Of a stretch of DNA of 64,000 nt, positions 44,420 through 56,539 are shown one piece after another. The notes under the pieces are model-generated. The model searched no databases and was not told where the DNA came from. It worked only from the letters and a program-made list of their open reading frames with translations. A program made the translations under genes and the position numbers. Source of the stretch: Gnetum montanum (taxonomy: Eukaryota > Streptophyta > Gnetopsida > Gnetales > Gnetaceae); assembly GCA_015680685.1 (NCBI GenBank), contig MNCI01004590.1:35135-99134 (forward strand). The letters run 5' to 3'. The stretch's first letter is position 1, and every line of letters begins with the position of its first letter.

Positions 44420-45400
44420 TAGAAGGCTAGTTTGCATTCCCTGGTCCATTTAAAAGGTACATCCTTTTTCGTTAGTTCAACCAATGGTTTTTCAACCTTT
44501 GAAAAGTTCTTAATACACCTTTTGAAGTAGCTAGTGTGTCCAAGGAATGACCATATATCTTTTACAGTTTCTGGTTAGTGGGTAATTCCTTGGATACCTT
44601 TGATCTTTTCAAGGTCTACCTCTATCCCTATTTATGAAATTTTATACCCTAGTATGATGCCTTCTTGGACCATCAAATGGCTTTTCTTCCAGTTGAGCCT
44701 TAAATTTATTTCTACACATCATTTTAATACTTACTCTAACTGATCTAAGGCTTGATCAAAGTTTTCTTTGTAGGTGGAGAACTCTTCCATGAAGACCTCC
44801 TCACCGTTTCCTATTTTTTGCTGAAATATGCTTAGAACTAATCATTGAAACATTGTAGGGGAATTGCACAAGCTAAACAGCATCTATTTGTATGCAAATG
44901 TTCCCCAAGAACTGGTGAATGTAGTTTTGGCTTGGTCTTCTGGGGCTATTTGTATTTGGTTGTACCCACTGTACCCATCCTGAAAACTATAGTAATAATG
45001 CCCTATGATGGTGTTTAAGACTTGGTGAAAAAATGACAATGGAAAGTGGTCCTTGAATGTTGCCATATTTAGTAGCCTAAAATCTATGCACACCCTCCAT
45101 TTTCCTTCCTTTTTGGGCACTATAACTAAGGGGCTAACCCATTCGCTATCAGCACTGTGGTAGATGAACCCAACTTTTAGAAGCTATTCAATTTCTTTCT
45201 TAACTACTTACTTCAGCTTTGGGTTTAATCACCTTTGCAGTTGTCTTTGAGGCTTGATGGAGGGGTCAGTGTAAATTCCTTGTTGGCATATCCTAGGGTC
45301 TATTCTAATTAATTTAGGATATGACTAAGTGAAGGTTTTCAACCATTTATTTCTCACTTTCAGCAGTCTTTCTTTTTGTTGAGGAGAAAGCTTCATATTA
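44420..45400 (-). pseudogene. Reverse transcriptase of element 4
   Basis: The open frame 45120-44884 covers KWRVCIDFRLLNMATFKDHF, FQDGYSGYNQIQIAPEDQ (first catalytic Asp kept) and TFTSSWGTFAYK. The YxDD box near 44800 reads EVFMEEFSTY, so both catalytic Asp have become Glu. Stops interrupt the rest. KDHFP and PEDQ..TTFT are typical of the Athila/Tat branch. Confidence 0.85.
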
Positions 45401-45759
45401 ATAATTACCAGCTTTCCATTTTTAAGAAACATGTATTCCATACTAGTGGGCAATGGTTTTAGCTCAAGGGGATCTTGCTTAAACTTATTAGGGATTTCCA
45501 ACTTCCCCCAATTGATATTTTCAAGGTCAAGACTTCAAAGTTGGCAATGGACTTACTCTAATGTGTCTATGTTATCGATGTAAGCACAAGTCAAACCCTT
45601 AGTTGGTTCCATGCATATAGTTGAACTACTCTCTTGATCAGTTGTTAGCCACTGGGTGTCTTTCTATCTTGTAGCTGCTACATATAGGCATCTTTGTATA
45701 TCAGTTACTTGTGCACACTAATTGGATGCACGAAATGTTAAACATTGTACAAACCATGA

Positions 45760-46150
45760 CTTCTACACACAATTACACCATGTGTCACTGTATGCGATGC
45801 ATGGAACTTTCTTCTTCTCAATATTTCCAAATGTATTTTCCTTTGATATTTTCAGGGAAAGATTGCAGATTCCTAGGCGAACGTCAACTGTGCTTAACCA
45901 TGCTCTTCCCATTATGATTGGGAAGTCCCCCTTACCATTGTTTACTTGAATCACTAGGAAGTTGACTAGATACAACCATCCATAAATAGTGGTGACAATG
46001 TCCTCCACTAGTCCCAATGGGACAGTGATGAACTAGTTGGCCAACTCTAAACAAATGTTACTCTTTTTTAGTGGAGGCAGGTTCCAAGACCTGTACATTT
46101 CTTGAGAAATCAAGTTGACACTAGAACCTAAATCCAAAAGAGCTTTGCAT
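45760..46150 (-). pseudogene. Aspartic protease of element 4
   Basis: ALLDLGS near 46125, then the open frame 46017-45763 with GLVEDIVTTIYGW and GDFPIIMGRAWLST. Equivalent to 31870-31480 in element 3. Confidence 0.8.
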
Positions 46151-48786
46151 GGCTCATTTCCAGCGATTTGTAGATATATCATAGGACTCCCAAGATCATT
46201 GAATTTCCTAGGAAGATGACCAGCTTTTATCTAATTAGTGATAACATGAGTTAACATGACCGTATGCATTGAGCACAATTTTTGGGTTGAAGGGAGTTCC
46301 AAAGCTTTAAGTGATACTGAGGTAGTTGAAGAATTAGCCACTTGTGGTTGCAAGGGCTTAGTTGGACTATTGGTTCTAAAGAAAGGTCTTTTCTTCATTG
46401 TGGTTGCCAGAACCAACAGTAGGTTGAGGGTTAACAACCCTTGTGACGTTACGTTGTTGTGGCTAGGTAGGGAGTTCACCTTGCATAGCTGGAGTAGGTG
46501 TTAATGGAGTTAAGGGTGGAAGAGATGTAGCTGGATGAGAAAGATGGTATGTTTATGGAACATCACCCCTAGAGGAAGGAGTCCTATAATACTCACAAGC
46601 TTGCTAGTGAGGTTGAGGAGTAATGTGACTAGTAGAGTCACATGGAGAGACTAGTTGTTGCACGTAATATCCATACAATCCAAGTTTTCAGTAAGGATAC
46701 TATTGCTGTGGTGGTGGCATTCCCCATGATTGTGGGTATTCCCACCATTGATACTGCTTAATTGGTTATGGTGGAGTTCCGCTTGGATAATATGTTAAGG
46801 GTTGGTGAAATTTCTTTGGGTTACCTTGAGGATAAGGTAACCTTTAGGGTGTCTACCTTTTGTTTAATCATGGGTTGAGTGCATACACCCCAAACTCCTG
46901 CAGATGTGAGATTATAGGGCAACATCCCTTAGGATGGTCATATTGGCATATCTTGCATCCACTATCATTGTCTATATCCAAATCCACAACCTCTTCAATG
47001 ATGGCAACTTTGACCTTACCCTTGTTACATACATGTTTAGTTTCTCTCTTTTTTATTTTTTCATGATCACTACCTTGCTCTCTAAACTACTATTTTGAGA
47101 ACAGTTTGAAATCTATCATCTAGCAAATCCCACATTTGGTCTACCTTTGCCAATACTTCCAATGCTACTTTTTGGATAGGAAAGGTTTTCTTATTCACCA
47201 TCTCTTCGAGTGGTAACTCTTCTTCATCCTCACATAATCTTACTCCCCTCTTTCAAAGGGAAGGATCTCTATTATATTTCTCCACACTCTCTCTTTCCTT
47301 AGCTCACCTTCTTCTTTAGCAACTTTCCCTAATAATCTTTGAACCTGATGGATCCTAAGCTCAGATAGCCTCCCTTGGGCATATGTCCAAAGGGTTCTTC
47401 GCATTTCATGCCTAAGCCCATCTACGAGATGACGTAGTTGATCCCTCTATGAATAACCATGGCTAGGACAATGATGTAATAGTGCATAATATTGGTCCAT
47501 GGCAGCATCCAAGGGTTCATGTCCTCCTTGTTTTCAACCTTGGATTTTCTTTCGCAGGTTGGACACTCAGGAGTACGTTTGGTACTTATCGTTAAAAAAT
47601 TCCAACATGGTACTCCACCTACGAATGGATTCTGGTTCTAAGGACTGGTACTAGCTCTTCACTTCTTTGACTAGTGTCCATGGGAACAACTTAAATTTTT
47701 ACCATTTGCTTTCTATGTTTTGTAAGGCACATGCATCATGAAATTCTTGTAGATGATTTTGAGTATCAGCGTTGTACCCCCTTTCAAATTGTGGGATGTT
47801 GTTCATGTCTAATCTCTTGATCCTACTATCTTTTTGGTGCCTTGTTGGGATCCTAACAGCCTCAGTTATGTGTAGAATACTTTGAGTAGTGAGTAGGGGT
47901 TCATCATGATCATCCATCTATAGCATCTATGATGCCTATGTTGTTCCCTACTCTCGCTTCTTTCATGGTGTGTTTCTCTAAAGTGCCCTCGTCCCCTTTC
48001 TTGACTATTTTGTCTACAACTCCCATTTCACTTACCCTTATCCTCATGATCTTTTTCTTTGTGACTACATATGGATCCTAAAGGAGAGGGTGAAGGAGAT
48101 GATGAAGGTGAAGAAGAAGGAGGACTATCATCATGTCAGTGCGTGCTTCCTTCTCTTCAATGGTCGCAGCCCCAATCACTGTTACGATCAAAATGTCCAT
48201 CTTTGTCATGTGTTTGTGTTTCTTTCTCAGACCCTTTGTGTCTATTGGTACCAAAATCTGGGTTATGGATAGTTAAGTAAAGATTCTGGTACACAACCCC
48301 TTGACCAAAGTTAATGAGAGGAACATCATTATGTGGGCGATTGCCTGAGGCAGGTTCACCACCCTCATTTCCACTTAGGACATGTGAGACGTTCTATGAC
48401 AACTTTCCCTTCATGGATTCATGAAGTCTCTCTTATTGCAAATCCCTTTGACGTTGTGCCTCCATGGGTTGATACTCTCTCGAGTCATGATCATGCACAA
48501 TGTACTTTGCTTATAAGTGTTGCATGTCAATTCGTGTGAGATCATGAAGAAGTATGCCCAAGACTGAACGATTAAGAGGTAACACTATGTTACCTTCTAA
48601 ATCTCGCCAACGTAGTTGTTCATCCTAGTGGAGGATAAAAGTAAAGCTTGGTACATATTCATTAGGATGAACATATGCCACATAAAACTGTTGAGGGACT
48701 AGTAGATTATCATGTGTACTACACCTCCGATTGTTCCCTATATCAGACCTAGGCGATGAAACACTTTCGTACAAAGAAGGAGACAT
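46150..48786 (-). pseudogene. Gag of element 4
   Basis: The ATG at 48786-48784 starts a frame with PNEYVPSFTFILH and an HDHDSREYQP block, followed by Ser/Pro- and Asp/Lys-rich low-complexity sequence. The retrotrans_gag core begins in the open frame 47917-47699 (KRLDMNNIPQFERGYNAD; LQEFHDACALQNIE). The Pro/Gln/Tyr-rich C-terminal tail runs to about 46230. Stops and shifts are present. Confidence 0.8.
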
Positions 48787-48905
48787 GATCATCTATTCAG
48801 TATGCAATGTATTATTATTTATTATTTTTCTTTAACCAACCCCAAGGGTTCATTTTAATGATGTGAAAGATTTCCTATGTTCTAGTTAGCGCACAAACAA
48901 CAAAT

Positions 48906-48923
48906 TCCCCAGCAACAGTGCCA
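48906..48923 (-). promoter_or_regulatory. Primer-binding site of element 4 (tRNA-Asp type)
   Basis: Immediately after the 5' LTR the minus strand reads TGGCACTGTTGCTGGGGA. It matches TGGCGCCGTTGCCGGGGA, the complement of the plant tRNA-Asp 3' end, at 15 of 18 bases. All three differences are CG to CA or TG. Confidence 0.8.
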
Positions 48924-48924
48924 A

Positions 48925-49521
48925 TGATGAGTAGTTAGGTATCCCTATGCTCAACCATATAAATACAAGTGTCCACACACGATCTAGTCAAATTCCAAGG
49001 ACTAAGTACCTATGCACCTTTGTGAAACAAGAATGGATTGATCAATCATTGTCTTCCCAAGCTTACTTGTATGTCACGATTGTATGGTTAAGTAAACTTG
49101 AGGCATATGATTTTTATACTTTTTATGTGTTTTNTACATGATATCGTGGCCTTCCATGCGATATCACATACGAGATATCACAGCCTTCCTCGTTGCCTAT
49201 AAATAAGAGGTGGGCACACTTGGTTTTCATAGTTAGTCTTAGTCCCTTACCCAAAATCTTTCCTTTTCTCCCTCTTAGACTTAGAATTATTTCTGCATAC
49301 CTATAATAGGAGTCATAAAGTGAATGAATCTTTATTCGAGCATTGTGTACCTGAGCACATCTTGTGTATGGCAATAAAGATGANACTAACTATGAAAACC
49401 AAGTGTGCCCACCTCTTATTTATAGGCAACGAGGAAGGCTGTGATATCTCGTATGTGATATCGCATGGAAGGCCACGATATCATGTACACAATATCACAG
49501 ACATGATATCACGAATCATCA
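48925..49521 (-). repeat. 5' LTR of element 4, misassembled
   Basis: 48925-49133 is the normal minus-strand LTR end (TGATGAG...). 49135-49383 is LTR sequence in the opposite orientation between two single Ns. 49385-49521 is again minus-oriented and ends TCATCA. Compared with 40752-41562, about 320 bases are missing. Confidence 0.85.
49134..49384. other. Inverted contig between single Ns (assembly artefact)
   Basis: 49135-49237 is the exact reverse complement of 49385-49487 (103 bp). Turning 49135-49383 round would make it overlap the right-hand sequence and restore LTR order. Confidence 0.85.
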
Positions 49522-49866
49522 ACCCTTGACTCTCTTACCTTACTAGTTCTTGGCTTTACCCTTCTTATCATCCTTTTTTTTCTTCTTGTTATGGTTACCA
49601 TCTTTATCCTATGACTTGGACTTGGATCCCTTCTCTAATTTAGGTTCCTTGTCCTTTTCTTTTAAAGCTTATTTTCTTTTGTTCTCAAATCCATTGAGTT
49701 TCTTTTTGTCTTGAATGTCAAATCATAAGGCTCCTTAAGAGTTTACAACTTATAGAATGACAACTCCTACTAATGCACCACTTAGAGACCTCCTAGAAAG
49801 ATCAAAGAAAAACTAGGTTCAAGCCTTAAAAATAAACATGAAAACTCTTAATGGATTTAGTGGGTT
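49522..49866 (-). pseudogene. Gag fragment of element F, 5' side
   Basis: The other half of F's interrupted gag. The minus reading is Lys-rich (NHNKKKKKDDKKGKAKN; KEKDKEPKLEKGSKSKS). It joins 40751 when element 4 is removed. The gag N-terminal domain is not visible; F is short here. Confidence 0.5.
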
Positions 49867-50841
49867 TGAAGGTTCAATTTTTTTATTTTAACCTTTAAAC
49901 CCACTAACTCTAGATATTATGAATGACAATTCAATATTAAAGAAAATATGAAAAATAGCTATATTCGATTAATATAAAGAATATTATAATCAATGGTTTC
50001 ATAACCTACAAGCATCCAAATCACTCCCAAACACTCAAATGACATTTCAAAGCATGAGGTTCTATAGCTACATAATGATTATCCTTAATGCAAGATACAA
50101 CCAAACAGGATCAAACTCACACAAGAATAGAAGAGACATATACAAGCCAAACACACACACACAATTGACCATAGAGATGCATACATGCTTATGAACTCTC
50201 AATTTATGCTCTTATGTGACTCTCAGCTCATCTCATGATATCGCATACCATCTCATGCCCAAAACATGATCAAACACAAATAATATTAATTGAAAATAGA
50301 AGACAAGAAGTATAGAAATCTTTCATTATGCTTAACCTAGAGATTCTTATCTATTTCTTCTATCTTTTCTTATATTATTCTACTTGTTTCCTACTTTAGA
50401 ACTACCAATTTTGAAGTTTTTCTATTCATATGAGTTGTCTCCATTTCTTTTCAAGATTTCTTCTTATCAAATCCAACATTCAAGTGAGATGTCTCCTAGT
50501 AATGGAAGACATCTCCTAGAAAAGTGAAACGTCTTCACCAGAGTTGGGATGTCTTCCCTAAGAAATCTCCTAAAATCTATAATGTCTCACTTGAGATATT
50601 TTTGAATAGGATGAAATGTCCCCTCATTAGCTAAGACATCTTCTTCACATATGAAACATATCCTAAAAAAAGCTAACTATTGGCATAGATGTCTCCTAGA
50701 CATGTGGAACATCTCCTGTCTCATCCTTGTTCTCAACCAAGATGTCTCCTTGACCTTCAAGATGTCTTTCTAGTTTCCAAAACTTACAAAAACCACCTAT
50801 AGGGAAGAAAAAGAGAATCAAAAGAGGTGCTCCTACATCAA
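49867..50841 (-). repeat. 5' LTR of element F (975 bp)
   Basis: Pairs with 36236-37185. On the minus strand it starts TGATGTAGGAGC (50841) and ends CCTTCA (49867). An AGACATCT-type cluster lies at 50455-50775. Confidence 0.75.
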
Positions 50842-51094
50842 AATGATCTTAAATATTTCATTATTTATGGAAATTGTATAATTCCTTGAATCACTCTAAT
50901 TTTCTCAGGATTTATTTCTATCCCTTTCTCTAATACCTAGTGTTTTAGAACTATTCCTACCTAGACTAATAAATGGAATTTCTAATAACTGAGCTTAAGA
51001 TTGATCTCCACACAACACTTTAGTATTTTCTCAAAAGATTCATTGCCTACCCAAAGTTAAAGCCATAGGTGGAAAAGTCATCTATGGAGGCTTC
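50842..51094 (-). pseudogene. Element G (old Athila-like): RT fragment
   Basis: Continues element G beyond F. It aligns with 44540-44790 of element 4 (RT palm/thumb). It stops at 51094, where element 5 begins. The rest of G should lie beyond the right end of the window. Confidence 0.7.
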
Positions 51095-51973
51095 TAATGA
51101 ACTATCAAAGTGTCACATCGATGGACCCTTGTTGATATTGCCTTGTTGATGGGCCCCCATTAATGTAGCCATGTCGACGTAGCATTTGCTACATTTGTGA
51201 GGCCCCATCAACACAACTCCACAATAAATTCTATAAATATGGTGCTCCCACCATGTAAAGAAGTTAGCTTTTTAATAGTTTAATAAAGTTCTTGCAGTTT
51301 GTTCATTTGAGAGTTAGAATATTTTCTAAATGCTCGCAATAGGAGTCAGAAAATGTACAAATCTTTATTTGAGTACTAATGTACCTGTGCATAGTGAGCC
51401 TTTTGATCAAACCTTGAGGAACTTGAAAAAGATTAATGATTTATTTCTACATTTATCATTTTCATTTACCATTTTCATTAATTATGCAATTAATTAATAT
51501 AAGTAATATTTTAATTAATTAACTAATTATGCTAAATAGATTCAACACATAAGTATGACCTATTTGAGCATAACATATAGAACTTGGTAATCCCAGTAGC
51601 ACTTAATGCTTGGTAACCTAGTAGTGTTGTATGCATTCAAGATGTGTACAGAAAGTCAGATCAAATGCTTACATTAGGATAGTTAATTATTAATTAGCAA
51701 TCAAATTAGTTAAATTGGTTAATGAATTGAGTTTCAACTTGTTATCAATTGTAGGTGAATAAAATATAAAATAATAAAAATCATGTGCCCCAATTACTCT
51801 TAACCATACAACTAAGCTTCACAAGTGTAGTTGGAAAGATAATGACCATGACAATTAGATTTTACTTCCTAGAAATAGGGTACTTGGGAACGTAATATCT
51901 ATGAAATTCAATTGGATTGCACATGAATGCTTTTAGTTCATATAGTTCGTATAGTTTGTTACATGCACTATCA
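51095..51973 (+). repeat. 5' LTR of element 5 (about 879 bp)
   Basis: Starts TAATGAAC (decayed TGATGAA) and ends ACTATCA. It matches 63627-64000 over U3, R and U5. U3 holds GTTGATG/CATCAAC units with GGCC links (51115-51225). The TATA box is at 51231-51239. Confidence 0.8.
51231..51239 (+). promoter_or_regulatory. LTR TATA box, element 5
   Basis: CTATAAATA at the conserved place, preceded by the GATG/CATC-GGCC array. Confidence 0.7.
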
Positions 51974-52091
51974 AGGACTTAGTGAAAATTTATTTAACAT
52001 AGTTGGAACAAACCCTAAAGTCATATCATACATCAAAATAACTACAATAATTATAAGAAAGCACACTACATTTCTTGTCTTCTAATACAAC

Positions 52092-54640
52092 ATGTCTTCT
52101 TTTCATAGGAGTGATTCTCCATCTAAGTTTAATAGACTAAATCAATAGGTGCCCCAGAAATACAGAGTGATATATGCTATTCCTAATGAAGATGTACCTA
52201 ATTTCACCTTTGTCCTACACCAGGATGAACAACTGCAATGGCGATACATAAATGGTAACATTGTGTTACCACTTAATCAATCCATTCCTATGATGCTCCA
52301 CCAAACTCTTATGTAGTTGGGCATCCAAGGGCTTCATGCTGAATATGTTGTGTAAGATAGTGATGCCAGGGATTATCATGCCATTGATGCACAATGTCTA
52401 AGTGATCACCAACTAGAGTAGCATTACAAGTCTAGGAAGGGGAAGTGGTCCAATGATTCTGTATTCATGATGTACCAAAAAGATGGTGGAGAACCCTTCT
52501 CTAAGGGTTTTTCATATAGAGAGACTCCTCTCTTTAACCTTCGTGAAGGAAGTCAAAACTAGTACTTGCAGTCCATAATACATAATCCTAGTTCTAGCAA
52601 GAATAGATCCCATGACAAAGGGGGATCCAAAGAGGAGAGTCATGGTAGGGATGCGGGTAAGTAATGTGATCATGATCATGGCTATGACCACCAAAGAGGG
52701 GGTGGCAGGCACCATGATGATGCTAGTCCTCCTTTCTCTTCATCTTCATCATCATCTTTTTCCTCTTCTAGGTCCAAACACAACCGCAGAGGATGCGATT
52801 GTGATGGAGGTGACCAACAAGACCAAGATGATAATAGGGACTATCACGCAAGTCAAGATAAGGGGTGTGAGCATTAAAGAGAGGCCTATCACCATGAGAG
52901 AAGAGGTAGTAAAGGACATCATAGGCACTACGATCATAGCTACGATGAGCCTTTGCTGACCACCTAAAGCATGCTAAACATCATAGAGGCAATAAGAATT
53001 TTGATAAGGGAAGTGAAAGATAGTAGAATCAAGCAATTAGATATGAATAACATCCCCAAGTTTGAGGAGGGATATAACTCCGATCCACAAAATTATCTTT
53101 AAGCTTTTCACGATGCATGTTTCTTACAAAACATAGAAAACAACTAGTAAAAGCTTAAGTTGTTTCCTAGGATACTCATCAAAGAAGCAGAAAGCTGGTA
53201 CTGACTCTTAGAGCCAAAATCAATCTGTAGATGGAGTACAATGCTCAAACTATTCAATGATAAGTATCAAACATAATCTCAAGTGTTCAATTTGAGAAGG
53301 TAAATCCAAGGCTGGAAGCAACAAACACATGAGTCCTTGAATGCCACCATGGGCAAATNCAATTTGAGAAGGTAAATCCAAGGTTGGAAGCAACAAACAC
53401 ATGAGTCCTTGAATGCCACCATGGGCAAATATTGTTCCTTATTACACTAATGATCTAGCCATGATTATTCTTAGTAGGAACAACTTCACCACATCATAGA
53501 TAGGCTTCACTTTGAAATGATAAGAACTCTTAGGATCTATGCCTAAGGAAAACTATTAGAATTAAGAGCCTATCAAATCCAAACATTGATCGAGTAGGTA
53601 GCAAAAGAAGAAGGAGAGTTGAGGAAACAAGAAAGTATAGAAAAATATAACTAAGATCCTTCCATTTGCAAGAGGGAGGTTCAATTTTATGATAGTGAGA
53701 AGGAATCATCATTTGATGATGTGGTGAACCTGAAAACCTTGTTGATTCAAAAATTTACCCTTGAAATTTTAGCTAAGGTATATCAATTATGAGACTCTAT
53801 GGATAGCAAATTTCAAGTTGTTCTAAAAATTTCTAAAGAGTCCAAAGAACAAGGTAGTGATCATGATCACAAGAGGAAAAAGGAAGCTGAAAATGCTAAT
53901 CAAAGGGATAAGGGCAAGATTGCTACAGTAGAGGAAGTTGTAGAAACTGAATCAAATGATGATGGTGGGTGTGACATCTACCAATATGAACATCCTAAGG
54001 GATGTTACCCCATCATTTCATACTTACAGGAGTCTAGAGTGTATGCTCTGAATCCAGGACTAGCAAAAAAACAACACCCATAAGATTTCCTTATCCTCAA
54101 GGCAATCCCAGGAAATTCCATCAACAACAACAATATTGACCAAGTGGAACTCCACCACAATCATATGAGTAGTATCAATAGTAAAAGAAACCATAGTCAT
54201 GGGTGCTACCACCGCAAAGGTAGTAGTACCCTTACAAACAACCAAATTCATATGAGTATTACATTCAACAAACCCTATCTCCACATGACTCTTCCAACAA
54301 AGTTTCTCTTTTCCAACATCACTACTATCCTCTTGAATATTATAGCACTCATTTTTCACATTTCATCCTTATCCTCCTCTTGTTCCTTCATCCTAAATGT
54401 AGCTATCACCTGCTCCATCCATGTAGGGTGAACTTCTAGCCCAGCCATAGCAATGCAATGCTACAATCTAAAATAAGCTAATCAACCAAGTAGTTCAGAA
54501 CCTCATGCTTGTAAAAGATCATTTTTAACCCAAAAATCCTACTAAACCCTCATAGACTAAGGCAGCCAGTCACCCTACTCCTACCTCAACCTCTGCAAAC
54601 CATTCCATTAGAAATGCTTTAAACCAAATGTCACCTAAAA
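52092..54640 (+). pseudogene. Gag of element 5
   Basis: The ATG at 52092 (MSSF...) starts a frame with PNEDVPNFTFVLHQDEQ and DSDARDYHAID, then a Ser-rich and His/Asp-rich low-complexity part. The gag core is at about 53030-53290 (KQLDMNNIPKFEEGYNSDP; FHDACFLQNIE; KEAESWY). A degraded zinc knuckle (CDIYQYEHPKGCYP) is at about 53972-54013, in the open frame 53799-54083, then a Pro/Gln-rich tail. A 71-bp unmerged duplication flanks the N at 53359. Many stops. Confidence 0.75.
53288..53430. repeat. 71-bp duplication around an N (assembly artefact)
   Basis: 53288-53358 and 53360-53430 are the same 71 bases apart from one substitution, separated by a single N at 53359. This looks like two contig ends joined without merging. 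Confidence 0.85.
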
Positions 54641-54659
54641 TCCATACTATTATGCTCAC

Positions 54660-55140
54660 TCATGTTGTATCTGATTGGATCCAAATTGGCAACCTTTTCA
54701 AGAAATTAGCTACTCTTGGGAGTTTTCTTATCTATTTCTAGATTACTAAGAATCAACCATGTAAAGCTCTTCTTAATTCAGGTTCCAATGTTAACTTGAT
54801 TTCTCATGAGATGTATACTACCTAGAACCTGTCGCCTCTCAACAAGAGCAATATTTGATTGGAATTAGTAGAGTAATCCATTACTATTCCATTGGAACTA
54901 GTAGTAGACATTATGACCATTGTCTGTGGGTGGTCTTATCCTACAAATTTGCTAGTAATCAAGGTTGAGAACTATATGGGGGACTTCCTAATCATTATGG
55001 GAAGGGCATGGCTAAGCACTATTAATGCAAGAATGGGAATCAAAAATCTTTTCTTGGAAATATCTAAGAAAAAAGCATTTGAAAATATTGAGAAGAAGCA
55101 AGTTCCATGCATCACATATAGTGATAAAGGATGAAATTGC
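54660..55140 (+). pseudogene. Aspartic protease of element 5
   Basis: KALLNSGSNVNLISHEMY near 54760 (Asn in place of the catalytic Asp), then the open frame 54892-55134 with ELVVDIMTIVCGWSY and GDFLIIMGRAWLST. Confidence 0.8.
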
Positions 55141-55349
55141 ATGTAGAAACTTTGGTCTATGAAACAAGCATCTATTTCAGCATCTATTTCTGCATGTAGG
55201 TAGTATGCACATCAAGCATATATTCAAAGGTGTCTATATGCAGTAGCCACAAAACAAGAGGGCAGCCAATGGCTAACTATTGATTCCGAAAGTAGCACAC
55301 TGTGCATGCACCCTACTGAGAGCCTAACATGCACTTATGTCACAGGCAT

Positions 55350-56500
55350 GGATGAACTAAAGTAAGTTCATCACCAACTCTCTAATGATGAAAATGATGA
55401 TACCAATTGGAAAGAGTTGGAGATCCTTGAGAATTTCAAACAATAGCCCTTAGAGTTGAAAACTCTACCTACCAGCCTAGAATATGCATTCTTGAAAAAT
55501 GGCAAGTTGATCATACTTAATGTCAAACTTTCTCCTGAGAAAAATGCAAAATTGTTAAAATTGGTCAATAGATGGCCAACAATCCTTTCCTAGTCATATC
55601 CTAAACTCATTGGAATTGATCTATGGATATTTATACCGATCTATCCATGAAGCCAAGGAGGCAACCACAATGATAGTTAAACCCAAAATTGAAGCAAATC
55701 ATCAAAGAGAAATTGAGTAACTCCTCAAGGCAAGGTTCATCTACCCCATTGCGGATAGTGAGTGGATCAGATCACTCATGATAGTGCCAAAGAAAGGTGG
55801 CAAATCATGGGTTTATATCAACTTCAGGCTATTAAACATGGCAACATTCAAAGATCATTTTCCATTGTCATTCATTAATCAAGTGTTGGATACCATATTT
55901 AGGCATTGCTATTACAATTTTGTATATGGTTATAATGGCTATAACCAAATCCAAATTACACCAAAAGACCAAGCCAAAAGAACATTCACAAGTCCCTGGT
56001 GGACCATTGTATGTACAAGATTTCTTTTGGTCTATAATGCTCCTGCCACTTTTCAATGCCTAGTCTTAAGTATCTTTCAGCAACAAATTGGTAGCAAAGT
56101 GAAATTATTTATGGATAACTTCTTCATTTATGGTACTACATTTGAGCAAGCCTTGGACCACCTTCACCAAGTACTCAAAAGATGTGTGCAAACAAACTTG
56201 TGGTTCAATTGGCAAAAGATCCATCTCATGGTCCAAGACGGCATTGTATTGGAAGATAGAATTTTGCAAGAAGGGATCGAGGTAGACCCTGAAAAGATAA
56301 GGATCATCCAAGGAATCATCCATCAACTAGAAAGTGTAAAAGATGTTTGGTCATTTTTTAGACACACTAGCTACTATTGGCAATTTATAGAAAATTTCTC
56401 TAAGATCACAAAGCCATTAATCAAACTAACAGAGAAGGATGCTCCATTTGTTTGGACCAAGGAGTGTGAACATGCATTTTAGTAGCTGAAGAAAAAACTC
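55350..56500 (+). pseudogene. Reverse transcriptase of element 5
   Basis: A linker (55350-55600) precedes a 234-codon open frame (55778-56482). It reads VYINFRLLNMATFKDHFPL, VYGYNGYNQIQITPKDQ (Tyr replaces the first catalytic Asp), YNAPATFQCLVL, KLFMDNFFIYG (Asn replaces the second Asp of the DD pair) and FFRHTSYYWQFIENF. Its length and lack of stops are notable, but the catalytic losses make it dead. The type is Athila/Tat. Confidence 0.85.
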
Positions 56501-56539
56501 ATAGAAACTCTAATTTTATGAGCACTAGATTGATCCAAA

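Larger units (their letters stand above)
40752..49521 (-). mobile_element. Athila-like element 4 (8.8 kb, internally deleted)
   Basis: LTRs at 48925-49521 (5', disturbed by misassembly) and 40752-41562 (3'), with target-site copies ATCCT/ACCCT in the gag of element F. In minus order: primer site, gag (48786-46150), PR, RT, RNase H, a stub of integrase, the spacer, small hydrophobic frames and the polypurine tract. Compared with elements 3 and 5 it lacks the integrase catalytic core and the coiled-coil 3' ORF. By eye, the first 200 bases of its LTRs differ at about one base in 15, so it is younger than element 3. Confidence 0.9.
36236..50841 (-). mobile_element. Chromovirus-like Ty3/gypsy element F (host of element 4)
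   Basis: LTRs at 49867-50841 (5') and 36236-37185 (3') bracket gag (49866-49522 plus 40751-40300), protease, RT, RNase H and integrase, all on the minus strand. The RT (FDDILVYS, RSFLGLANFY), the integrase MDFV/NDRGSKFTSHFW motifs and the late INDNAFEIDL block are those of the chromovirus side of Ty3/gypsy, unlike the Athila-like elements. Element 4 interrupts gag. Without it, F is about 5.8 kb. Confidence 0.8.

Noticed and set aside
48906-48923. Possible tRNA-Asp gene fragment
   Set aside because: Only the 18 bases complementary to the tRNA 3' end are present and they abut an LTR, so it is a primer site.
49135-49487. Natural long palindrome or hairpin element
   Set aside because: Single Ns at both joins and an exact match of arms in otherwise decayed LTR sequence point to misassembly.
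52612-52959. 115-codon plus-strand frame rich in Met and Ile
   Set aside because: It is an alternative frame of the His/Asp-rich low-complexity part of gag in element 5; the homologous regions of elements 3 and 4 support the other frame.
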